Part shown: positions 8,413 to 15,047 of the stretch, piece after piece
Numbering within the stretch: position 1 is the stretch's first letter
How the letters are laid out: every line of letters starts with the position of its first letter
The notes under the pieces: generated by a model
Told to the model about the DNA's origin: nothing
Seen by the model: only the letters and a program-made list of their open reading frames with translations
Databases searched by the model: none
Translations under genes and position numbers: made by a program
From: RYN-425 sp035542755
GTDB lineage: Bacteria > Patescibacteriota > Saccharimonadia > Saccharimonadales > UBA10212
Direction: 5' to 3'
DNA length: 39,959 nucleotides
Assembly (NCBI GenBank): GCA_035542755.1
Contig: DATKKU010000009.1
Coordinates: 1-39,959 of the forward strand

Positions 8413-9564
8413 TTAATTATGCCTGTTGCCGCGACGCTTGGCAATTGCCCGTGCATAAAGCGACTCTATTTGTTTGCCAACCACATTTATATCGTAGCGC
8501 TTAACTTCTGATGCCTGCCAGTTGTGTAGTTTTTGCCTGGGCGCAGCATTACTAAGTAAATCAATTAGCAATTTTGCTAATTCGCTTTTACTGCCGGGGT
8601 CAAACAGTAGCTGCGGCTTTTGATCCAGTACGCTGGCATAGCCCGGATTATTGCCGCCAATAACCACTCCCGAGCCAGCCGCCATGGCTTCTATCAATAC
8701 GATGCCAAAACTTTCGCCGCCCAAAGATGGAAAGCAGGCCACTGTACCACTGGCCAAAAAGTCCGGCCGATGCCTGTTATCAATAAAGCCTTTAAACTCA
8801 ATATTTCTGCCAAGGCCTAGTTTGCTTACAAGCTTGGCAAGTTCGGCCTGTTGCGGCCCCTTGCCGCCGATTAGCAGCCTTGCATCGGGTATGGTGTCTA
8901 CGACCAGCCGAAAGGCCTCAATCAGCTGCCGGCAGCCCTTGCGGCTGACTAATCTGCCCAGAAACACGACTTGGCCCGGTTTATTTTTGATGCCGGATTT
9001 AAAGCTGGCTACGTCAATGGTGTTGGGTATAACAGTGGTGTCTAGCCCAAAGACGGCTTTGGCAAAATTAGCAGCCGGCTGGCTAACGCTAACCACTTCG
9101 TCAAATTTTGATAAGCCGCCAAGATAAAGCGGTTTTAGCAACTTAGAGCCGTGTTTGGCGAGCCCATTCATCGGATAAACATGAAAAGTACCGACAATGG
9201 CAGTAGAACCGTCTGCGGCATTAACGACCTTTTGTGCCATAAACGGCGAGTGCGGCATCTGAACGTGCAGTACGTCAAGACCAAGCTCGCTAACTACTTC
9301 ACGGATAATTGCCCCGTTAGCCGGCAGGGGAATAGACATCCGGTTGCCGTTAAACGATACTTTTTGGTTACGCGACAGGCTATATACCTGGCCGTCAGCC
9401 CAACTAGTCATAACAGTTTGGCCCACCAGATAGCTGACGCTGTGGCCTTGCTGGCTCAGCCACTGGCCAATAATTTTTACCTGCCCGGCGACTCCATCCT
9501 GGCTGTCCAGCGTGTCATCAAAAACCAGGCCTATTTTAAGATGCTTTGGCGTGGATTTTTTCAT
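8413..9564 (-). CDS. GT4 family glycosyltransferase
   Basis: A GT-B fold glycosyltransferase of 383 residues from the chosen start. The N-terminal domain shows GQVKIIGQWLSQQGHSVSYL and a conserved GTFHVYP motif. The C-terminal nucleotide-sugar domain has VFLGRLVSRKGCRQLIEAF, LLIGGKGP and the EX7E signature (GGESFGIVLIEAMAAGSG). The likely reaction is transfer of mannose or another hexose to a lipid acceptor on the cytoplasmic membrane face, by analogy with PimA/PimB-type enzymes. I prefer the ATG at 9564 over the one at 9624 because the protein aligns from KIGLVFDDTLDSQDG onward; either way the gene overlaps the end of the upstream GT gene (by 29 bases from 9564). It forms an operon with that GT and the downstream permease. 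Confidence 0.88.
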   Translation of the reverse strand: MKKSTPKHLKIGLVFDDTLDSQDGVAGQVKIIGQWLSQQGHSVSYLVGQTVMTSWADGQVYSLSRNQKVSFNGNRMSIPLPANGAIIREVVSELGLDVLHVQMPHSPFMAQKVVNAADGSTAIVGTFHVYPMNGLAKHGSKLLKPLYLGGLSKFDEVVSVSQPAANFAKAVFGLDTTVIPNTIDVASFKSGIKNKPGQVVFLGRLVSRKGCRQLIEAFRLVVDTIPDARLLIGGKGPQQAELAKLVSKLGLGRNIEFKGFIDNRHRPDFLASGTVACFPSLGGESFGIVLIEAMAAGSGVVIGGNNPGYASVLDQKPQLLFDPGSKSELAKLLIDLLSNAAPRQKLHNWQASEVKRYDINVVGKQIESLYARAIAKRRGNRHN

Positions 9565-10702
9565 GCCTGGCAATAGCTTTCTCGTATGCTTGCTCGTACA
9601 TCTGGGCGACTTTTGGCCAGTCAAACTGCTCGACGTATTTCTCGGCCCAATCTATCCAAATTTTTCTAAGCTCGGGCTGGTACAAGAACACCTCCAGCCG
9701 CCGGCTAAAGTCAATAATGTCCTGGGGGTTTACCAGCGACAGCGCGCCAAGTCCGGTCATAACGCTTTGATAACCAAGATTGTCGCCAGCTACCGTCGGC
9801 AGGCCGGCGGCCATGGCTTCTAGAAGCACTATGCCAAAACTTTCGCCGCGGTGTGACGGGTAGCAGGCGATATCGGCCTTGTGCAAATGACGTATCTTGT
9901 CGGCTTCAGAAATTCGGCCCAAAAAGGTCACCCTTGGAATCTCGTTATCTTTAACGTACTGGCGCAGCTTATCCTCGTCCGGCCCGGCGCCGGCAATTAG
10001 CAGCTGAACGTCATCTTTCTTGCTGGTCAGCTCATGATAGGCTTTGATTAGATACTTAACACCTTTACGGCCTTCTAATCTGCCAACGTAGAGTATGGTT
10101 TTTTGTTTGGGATTTTTAACGGCGCTGGCGGGCCTTGTCCTATACTTGCTAAGATCTATGCCGTTAGGTACATAGCGAATGCTTTTGGCCAGACGGTGGT
10201 CGGGTGCCTTATTAAGAAAAACTGCCGCCGGCGCCGGCGATACGGCTGTAATTATGTCTAATTTATCACCTATGCCCTTTCCGTAGGTAAAGAAGACGTT
10301 TACCAATGATTTGGCGGCCACCGAGTCAACTAGGTTGGCATGAAAAGTACCAACGTGGGCAGTGTCCGACAAAGCTAAAATTTGCCTAGCCAGGATAGGC
10401 GCCCAAGGCTCGTGAAAGTTAATAACATCAAACTTTTCGCTATTTAAAACTCTGGATATCTCCTCGGCCTCAATGTCGTAAGTCCAGGTGCCGTCGGTGG
10501 CCAGGCCGGCGTTAAACTTAGCCGATGTGCCTAGAAATATATAGTCTTTGGGCAGCTTACCCTTAAAACCAGCGGGTCGGGGTGTAATAATTTTTACCTC
10601 GTGACCGCGCTTGACCAACTCATCCCGAAGGTGCGTAACAACCTCGCTGACACCGCCGGAAAGTTCTAACATGTTATACGGACAAACCAGGGCTATTTTC
10701 AT
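9536..10702 (-). CDS. GT4 family glycosyltransferase, PimA-like
   Basis: 388 residues, GT-B fold. It opens with MKIALVCPYNMLELSGGVSEVV and HEVKIITPRPAG, a start very like mycobacterial PimA (phosphatidylinositol mannosyltransferase). It continues with INFHEPW, GTFHANL, YVPNGIDLSKY, ILYVGRLEGRKGVKYLI and the EX7E motif (GESFGIVLLEAMAAGLP). The acceptor is inferred, not shown; a membrane glycolipid is plausible given the companion GT and the hydrolase upstream. A TATACT -10 box lies at 10709-10714 with only 6 bases to the ATG, which predicts a leaderless transcript. The gene is followed without a gap by the second GT4 gene. Confidence 0.9.
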   Translation of the reverse strand: MKIALVCPYNMLELSGGVSEVVTHLRDELVKRGHEVKIITPRPAGFKGKLPKDYIFLGTSAKFNAGLATDGTWTYDIEAEEISRVLNSEKFDVINFHEPWAPILARQILALSDTAHVGTFHANLVDSVAAKSLVNVFFTYGKGIGDKLDIITAVSPAPAAVFLNKAPDHRLAKSIRYVPNGIDLSKYRTRPASAVKNPKQKTILYVGRLEGRKGVKYLIKAYHELTSKKDDVQLLIAGAGPDEDKLRQYVKDNEIPRVTFLGRISEADKIRHLHKADIACYPSHRGESFGIVLLEAMAAGLPTVAGDNLGYQSVMTGLGALSLVNPQDIIDFSRRLEVFLYQPELRKIWIDWAEKYVEQFDWPKVAQMYEQAYEKAIARHEKIHAKAS

Positions 10703-10721
10703 GCTATTAGTATACCGTTTT

Positions 10722-11660
10722 TCATGCCGACTTTTCGTTTAGCAATCGGCGCAGCCCGGGCGGCACCATAACCGACATTTCTTTTTTTTCGGCTATAACG
10801 CTGGGTACATGGGTCTTAGAGCGCGCCAAAAACTGCCGATATTGCGAAAAGATTTGGCGCATGCGGTTTTCTACACTGATATTGTTAAGATAGTGGTCAT
10901 TCTCAGACACAATATGGACAACTGGTATATTTATGGACTTTTTACAGTTATTTAAGCGGAGCAGCTCAATGGTGGTTAACCAATGAGTACGCACATCGTT
11001 GGCCTGCCAAAGTTTAACCTCAAAGTCTAAGCTGCGGTCAAATTCTTCCGGCGTGACCTCTATAAACCGGTGCTTGGAGTGGGGCATAGTACCAGTCAAA
11101 AACTTTATAACCGGTCTGTTCAGAAAGCCGTATCGGATTACAAAAGCCGTTGGTCGGGCTGCAAAAAAACGCGATAATCCCACATAGAAATATTTGCTGG
11201 TTCGGCTAAAAACAATGTCATCACCGTGCATCAGGCCAACCGAGCCAATTAGCATATCTACTTTTTTAGTTAGTTCTGGGTAGCGCTGCAGCATCCTGGT
11301 GGTGACCGCGAAGCCAAAGGATATAGCGTAAATTCTGACTTTTTTAGTCTTGTAGCGAAGTTTTATAAAGGCTGCCAGATAGTCGGCCAGGGCGTCTAGG
11401 TTGGGCTTTGTGCCAATTTTGGCGAAACTTTCCATGCCGCCAAAACCCGGCAGGTCGGGCATACAGACATTGCCATATTTATCCAGATTCTCAACTAGCC
11501 CCCACCAACGCTCCAGCATGGCGTGGTGACCATATATAACTAGTATTTCACGCCGGCGGTTGCGCTTGGTGGTAGATGGAACATACATCATCCTCCCCTG
11601 TAATCCGTTCATGTTCAGGGGCACTATATAGTCACCAGGTTGTCTGGAACCTTTCGGCAT
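10722..11660 (-). CDS. Alpha/beta hydrolase fold protein
   Basis: 312 residues from the ATG at 11660. The fold is indicated by the oxyanion block EILVIYGHHAMLERWW, by PDLPGFGG, by a nucleophile elbow AISFGF (Ser with Ala in place of the usual first Gly), by an acid segment VHIVSENDHYL and by a candidate catalytic His in SKTHVPSV. The substrate is unknown; a lipid or glycolipid ester is a guess from the neighbouring glycosyltransferases. TTG (11672) and GTG (11669) are alternative starts, but TATAAT at 11672-11677 makes the ATG most likely, leaving a leader of only a few bases. The gene is divergent from the ubiquitin-like operon. Confidence 0.8.
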   Translation of the reverse strand: MPKGSRQPGDYIVPLNMNGLQGRMMYVPSTTKRNRRREILVIYGHHAMLERWWGLVENLDKYGNVCMPDLPGFGGMESFAKIGTKPNLDALADYLAAFIKLRYKTKKVRIYAISFGFAVTTRMLQRYPELTKKVDMLIGSVGLMHGDDIVFSRTSKYFYVGLSRFFAARPTAFVIRYGFLNRPVIKFLTGTMPHSKHRFIEVTPEEFDRSLDFEVKLWQANDVRTHWLTTIELLRLNNCKKSINIPVVHIVSENDHYLNNISVENRMRQIFSQYRQFLARSKTHVPSVIAEKKEMSVMVPPGLRRLLNEKSA

Positions 11661-11713
11661 ACTTGGCACCAATTATACGATAATTACAGATATCGGTAAA
11701 ACGTCGATATAAC

Positions 11714-11742
11714 TTGCGTTATCTCTATAATTGTGGTATTAT
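11714..11742 (+). promoter_or_regulatory. Promoter of the ubiquitin-like operon
   Basis: TTGCGT (11714-11719), a 17-base spacer, and TATTAT (11737-11742) preceded by TG plus one base, i.e. an extended -10. The predicted transcript starts near 11749, giving a leader of about 160 bases, much longer than for most genes in this window. The same TGG-TATxAT arrangement is found before the 36.67 kb gene. Confidence 0.6.
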
Positions 11743-11836
11743 TTGTTCAAAGATTTGGCCTCCGCTGGCCAGGTCTCGTTTTTTTGACAATCTAGTTAAA
11801 GATTAAGTTCAAATTAGCGTTCGGTTTTGTTAGGCA

Positions 11837-11885
11837 TCTAGCTCACGCTCAAGCTGTTCAAAAGACGGTTTAAGTGTGAGCTAGA
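11837..11885 (+). promoter_or_regulatory. Long leader hairpin upstream of the ubiquitin-like operon
   Basis: A 49-base inverted repeat running from TCTAGCTCAC to GTGAGCTAGA. I can pair 20 of 21 stem positions (three G-U in the plus-strand RNA plus one or two further wobbles; one C-A mismatch) around the loop TCAAAAG. No T-run follows, so it is not an intrinsic terminator. It ends 13 bases before the AAGGAG of the first gene, which stays outside the stem. Roles in mRNA protection, RNase processing or protein binding are possible; none is shown. The remainder of the 11673-11911 gap holds only the two promoters. Confidence 0.6.
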
Positions 11886-11911
11886 CCAATCCTCAACAAG
11901 GAGATCCGCTA

Positions 11912-13378
11912 ATGCGTGGACGCCGCCGGTACTACACGGTGCGGGCATCCCGGTGGCTGGACGACCACTACTGGGGGCCTTTACTCGCGTACGCGAGTTG
12001 CCTGGTGGTGCTTCTCGGACTGGCCTGTGCTTTCTACGGCGCTGCCAAAGGAGTGCACAACAGCCACATCCACAGGCGCCAGCAATTCGGTCAGCTGATC
12101 TACTCGGTCGGGGAGTCAGCTCATGACAACTCGCCCAGAGCGATTGAGCTCCGCAAGCGCGCCGCAAGCAGGCTCGTGGAGCTAGACCTTCGTTACATCC
12201 AGATCTACGGCAAAAACAGTACGTACTTGCCGCTCAGCAACCACCGTCTGAAGCAGGTGCAGCAGGTAGCCAAGAATGGTCGCGCCATCAACGTGGGCGA
12301 TCTCAACGCTTGGTCCTTTAGTGCCTTTCTGGCGGCGATGGGGCGCTGGTACGTGCTGTTCACGATTTTCTCAGGTTTCGGACTATTCTTCCTGGTGAAC
12401 TTCCTGTTTCAACGGGACGACGGTCATCACAGCCGTTACCTGGCGGAGCTCCCCTGGAACAAACCCTGGCCTTGGGTCGTAACGTTGACTCTTGGGCCTG
12501 TGGGCTGGCTCGGCATGCCGTGCAGTTACCTGATGCTCGACTCCGAGGAGGAGGTTGGAGAAGAACTGCCCGTAGTCGAGCACGAAGAAGGCCTGTATGC
12601 GGACGCCGACGATCCCGCACTAGACCCTCAGGTTCTGCGCAGCTACGTCAGCGCTCCGGCTTCTGCTAGGGAGCTGTACATAAACCTGAGCATAGAGGCA
12701 CTTAGGTTGATTCGTGAAAGACGTCGGGTTCGTCTCGAGGAGAAGATTGACGAGACCCGGGATGAGATTCAGCACCACGCCGACATGGTTCGGATGTGCA
12801 ACACAGAGCTCAACGAGCTGGTGTCAAAGCGCCGAGCTCTGGACGAAGTTGTCGACGAACTCGAAAACTTCGGACCGGAGAAGCGGGCAGAGGAATTCGA
12901 AAGAATTCTCAGCCTGCCGGGCGTAATTGCGGTGCAGGTGGTCAACAGCCGCATCCGCCTAATCGTCCGCGCCAGCATCAGTTACGACGACGCTCTCTAC
13001 GATCTGGGAGATTGGCGGATGGACTTCGGTCCTGACACCACTCACATCGATGCTTACGAGCTTCGGTCCGGCATCAGACCAGAGTGGGATGGCAGCTATC
13101 CGGCCTACCGGCTTGGACGCGGCAACTTCTGCTTTGGCAACCGGGAGGATGAGATCAACCAGCACCTGAGCAAAGGCCAGTACCTGGAGGCTATGGCGCT
13201 TGCAACAGAGTGCCTAAACTCCGTCAACCGTACGGATCAAGAACGGATCCCATATGCCTTCAAGGAGGTTGCAGTCGATGCAGAACAAGAATCAGGAGAC
13301 GGTAATCAGACCGATGGTTCGGATCCCCCTGCACCTGTGGCAGAGGATGATGACCTACGTCATGCTCTGCCCGGTTGA
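11912..13378 (+). CDS. Membrane-anchored E2-like (UBC-fold) protein of ubiquitin-like operon
   Basis: 488 residues. An Arg-rich N-terminus is followed by hydrophobic segments at about 23-46, 146-166 and 187-207; the last contains Pro and may be re-entrant. An acidic linker (210-240), a charged coiled coil (about 262-320) and a C-terminal domain (about 325-455) follow. In that domain SYPAYRLGRGNFCFGN, a helix ending GQYLEAMALATECLNSVN and the spacing resemble prokaryotic E2-like domains, where an H/YP...G..CxGN segment holds the catalytic Cys, here C407. The eukaryotic HPN motif is absent. The E2 call rests on this segment and on the E1, JAMM and modifier genes downstream; the primary similarity is weak. 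AAGGAGAT precedes the ATG. The acidic C-terminal tail is encoded by bases that also encode the start of the JAMM protein. Confidence 0.65.
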   Translation: MRGRRRYYTVRASRWLDDHYWGPLLAYASCLVVLLGLACAFYGAAKGVHNSHIHRRQQFGQLIYSVGESAHDNSPRAIELRKRAASRLVELDLRYIQIYGKNSTYLPLSNHRLKQVQQVAKNGRAINVGDLNAWSFSAFLAAMGRWYVLFTIFSGFGLFFLVNFLFQRDDGHHSRYLAELPWNKPWPWVVTLTLGPVGWLGMPCSYLMLDSEEEVGEELPVVEHEEGLYADADDPALDPQVLRSYVSAPASARELYINLSIEALRLIRERRRVRLEEKIDETRDEIQHHADMVRMCNTELNELVSKRRALDEVVDELENFGPEKRAEEFERILSLPGVIAVQVVNSRIRLIVRASISYDDALYDLGDWRMDFGPDTTHIDAYELRSGIRPEWDGSYPAYRLGRGNFCFGNREDEINQHLSKGQYLEAMALATECLNSVNRTDQERIPYAFKEVAVDAEQESGDGNQTDGSDPPAPVAEDDDLRHALPG

Positions 13379-13898
13379 GATCAACGGGTTCGGCATCGTC
13401 AACTTCGACAACCCGCAGGTCATCTTGCTAGAGGATGTGTTCATCCTCGATCAGTTGGCCACTCCGGGGAGCGTTGAAACCGACCCGCTGGCTCTCGGCC
13501 GTTACATGCACCAGTTGCACCTGGACGGCGGCGACTCCAGCAAGATCAAGTTCCAGTGGCATAGCCACGTCCAGATGCCGCCCTTCTTCTCGGCAGTCGA
13601 CAAGGACAACATCGAGAATTGGCCGGGGGACTGGCTGGTCAGCCTGGTCCTGAACCAACGCGGCGAGTTTGAGTGCCGCTACGACAGCCTGCGTCCACTA
13701 CGCTTCAGTCAAGTGCTGGAGCCAGTCATCGACGTAACGGTGACCGCCGCCGTCGCTGACGAACTGGCAAAGGAGGTGGCCGGCAAGGTCAAGCAGCCCC
13801 GGTGGGGAGGCCTTGGCACCAGGTCGCTGACGGACGGCAGCGTCGATCCAGACGCCTGGACCCCGACGACTCCGCAGTTCCTCAACCTGGCGGGCTAG
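13278..13898 (+). CDS. JAMM/MPN metallopeptidase (deubiquitinase-like)
   Basis: 206 residues. The metal-binding JAMM motif is complete: Glu34 in PVEINGFG, then H95-S-H97 in FQWHSHVQM, seven residues, S105, two residues, D108, i.e. E...HxH-x7-S-x2-D. This predicts a zinc isopeptidase removing the operon's modifier from targets or trimming it. Because the modifier already ends in Gly, removal is more likely than maturation. The ATG at 13278 is chosen because AAGGAGG (13262-13268) lies at the right distance; this start is inside the E2-like gene, giving a 101-bp overlap in another frame. A 44-residue C-terminal extension ends in a Pro/Thr-rich tail. The E1-like gene begins 4 bases after the stop. 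Confidence 0.88.
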   Translation: MQNKNQETVIRPMVRIPLHLWQRMMTYVMLCPVEINGFGIVNFDNPQVILLEDVFILDQLATPGSVETDPLALGRYMHQLHLDGGDSSKIKFQWHSHVQMPPFFSAVDKDNIENWPGDWLVSLVLNQRGEFECRYDSLRPLRFSQVLEPVIDVTVTAAVADELAKEVAGKVKQPRWGGLGTRSLTDGSVDPDAWTPTTPQFLNLAG

Positions 13899-13902
13899 TC
13901 CG

Positions 13903-14571
13903 ATGCACGTAGACTACTCCGGCCAGACCGATATCTTCGACCCCAAGGCCTTTTCCTGGCCGGTGAATGTCATCGGCGTCGGGGGCATCGGCAGCGCAGT
14001 CATACTGCCGCTGGTGAAGCTAGGTCTTGCAAGTTCGCTCCATCTGTGGGACCCTGATTTCGTTGAGTTTCACAATGTGCCGGCCCAGCTGATCTATCGG
14101 GCCAGCGACGTGGGGAGAGCCAAGGTGGAAGCGGCCGCGGACGTTTTGCGGCCGTACCTTTCGCCTTCGTGCGAGCTGGTTCTCCACCAGGAACTTGTCG
14201 GCCCGCAGACACCACTCTCCGGAGTGGTCATCGGCGCCGTCGACAACATGAAAGCACGTTCCGATATATGGGAGGGGGTGAAATTCAACCCCGACATCCC
14301 TCTCTATCTCGACGGCCGAATCGGCGGCGAGCAGATGCAGCTACTTACGCTGAATCCGTTCGACATCGACGCCATCGAGTACTACGAGAAGACATGGTTG
14401 TTCCCGGATGAAGAAGGAGCCGAGCTGCCCTGCGCAGCCCGGACCGTGATTCATCCACCCGTCGTGTTGGCTGGGCATATCATCGCCCAGTTAACGCGAT
14501 TCGCACGCGATCTTCCGACCCGGCAGTACATCGACGTGCACGTTGGGACCACGCAGTTCATCGTGGTCTAG
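13903..14571 (+). CDS. E1-like ThiF/MoeB-fold adenylating enzyme
   Basis: 222 residues. Rossmann ATP site: NVIGVGGIGSAV (G25xG27G28xG30), then LWDPDFVEFHNVPAQ (D50, D52, N58), DVGRAKVEAA (K74), GAVDNMKAR (D114, R119) and YLDGRIGGE (R139). ELPCAAR places a candidate catalytic Cys at C177 before a helix, the position used by E1 enzymes for thioester formation. The Arg that normally follows the Asn (SNLNRQ in MoeB) is not seen; the segment reads HNVPAQ. No zinc-ribbon CxxC pairs or ubiquitin-fold domain are present, so it is a minimal E1. Predicted to adenylate the C-terminal Gly of the modifier and pass it to the E2-like protein. There is no Shine-Dalgarno sequence and only 4 bases after the JAMM stop, so coupled translation is likely. 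Confidence 0.88.
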   Translation: MHVDYSGQTDIFDPKAFSWPVNVIGVGGIGSAVILPLVKLGLASSLHLWDPDFVEFHNVPAQLIYRASDVGRAKVEAAADVLRPYLSPSCELVLHQELVGPQTPLSGVVIGAVDNMKARSDIWEGVKFNPDIPLYLDGRIGGEQMQLLTLNPFDIDAIEYYEKTWLFPDEEGAELPCAARTVIHPPVVLAGHIIAQLTRFARDLPTRQYIDVHVGTTQFIVV

Positions 14572-14615
14572 GCGTGCCAACGATGCCACCCCGAAAGAAA
14601 AGGAGATACCGTACC

Positions 14616-14852
14616 ATGACCGAAGTCGCAGCAGAGACGACCCCGCAGTGGGTCCACGTCGCCATCCTCGGTGGCGACACCCAGCAGCTCGATTTCACCG
14701 CAGGCATGACCGTCGGGCAGGCGCTCGAGGCCGCTGGCCTCACCCGCCAGCGCGGCACCATGGTCCAGGTCAACGGCGTACCCGCCGATGACGACCAGGA
14801 GCTCGAGCCGAACTCCGCGGTCCAGATCACCACCCAGGTCAAGAACGGCTAG
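14616..14852 (+). CDS. Ubiquitin-like beta-grasp modifier (ThiS/MoaD-like)
   Basis: 78 residues from the ATG at 14616, which follows AAAGGAGA by about 10 bases; an ATG upstream in the same frame lacks this signal. The pattern VHVAILGG...QQLDFTAGMTVGQALEAAGL...VQVNGVPADDDQELEPNSAVQITTQVKNG matches a beta-grasp fold: hairpin, helix starting at the TVGQAL segment, then the VNG turn and a final strand. The protein ends in Asn-Gly rather than the usual Gly-Gly, with the Gly already exposed, so no protease maturation seems needed. A free sulfur-carrier role (ThiS/MoaD) is possible, but the E2-like and JAMM neighbours favour protein conjugation. All five Leu codons are CTC, unlike the CTA/TTA-rich genes around. 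Two large hairpins follow. Confidence 0.85.
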   Translation: MTEVAAETTPQWVHVAILGGDTQQLDFTAGMTVGQALEAAGLTRQRGTMVQVNGVPADDDQELEPNSAVQITTQVKNG

Positions 14853-14874
14853 CGCCGCTCGCGACCCCGGGAAC

Positions 14875-14953
14875 CCGTTAGCTTTTCGGAGCTAACGGTG
14901 GGTCGAACACCGTGGGCGAGAGATTGAAATACATCTCCTCGCCCACGGTGTTC
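14875..14953 (+). terminator. Tandem hairpins ending the ubiquitin-like operon
   Basis: Hairpin 1 is a perfect 9-bp stem (CCGTTAGCT / AGCTAACGG, 14875-14898, loop TTTCGG). Hairpin 2 is a perfect 16-bp stem (GAACACCGTGGGCGAG at 14905-14920 with its complement at 14938-14953) extended by a further AGAT/ATCT after one bulged C. No T-run follows, so a transcript-end or mRNA-stabilising role is inferred rather than a classical intrinsic terminator. The 3' end of the 36.67 kb gene also has two hairpins in tandem. Confidence 0.6.
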
Positions 14954-14967
14954 CCCGACAACACATT

Positions 14968-14997
14968 TGCCTAAGCTTAAAAATTTAAACTTAGACA
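14968..14997 (-). repeat. AT-rich inverted repeat downstream of the pur genes
   Basis: A 30-base near-palindrome. Read on the minus strand, after the PurM-like stop at 15048, its two mismatches become G-U pairs, so the RNA could form a stem of about 12 pairs. It may mark the end of the purKEM transcript and lies between two converging operons. No T-run follows, so termination is uncertain. Confidence 0.4.
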
Positions 14998-15047
14998 AGT
15001 ATGCTGTTGGAGTAACTTACTGCCTGTGAGGTCTACAGCGAATCTAT

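Noticed and set aside
14574..14615. Upstream ATG giving the modifier a basic N-terminal extension
   Set aside because: The AAAGGAGA Shine-Dalgarno sequence lies inside this segment and points to the ATG at 14616; the extension is not part of a beta-grasp fold.
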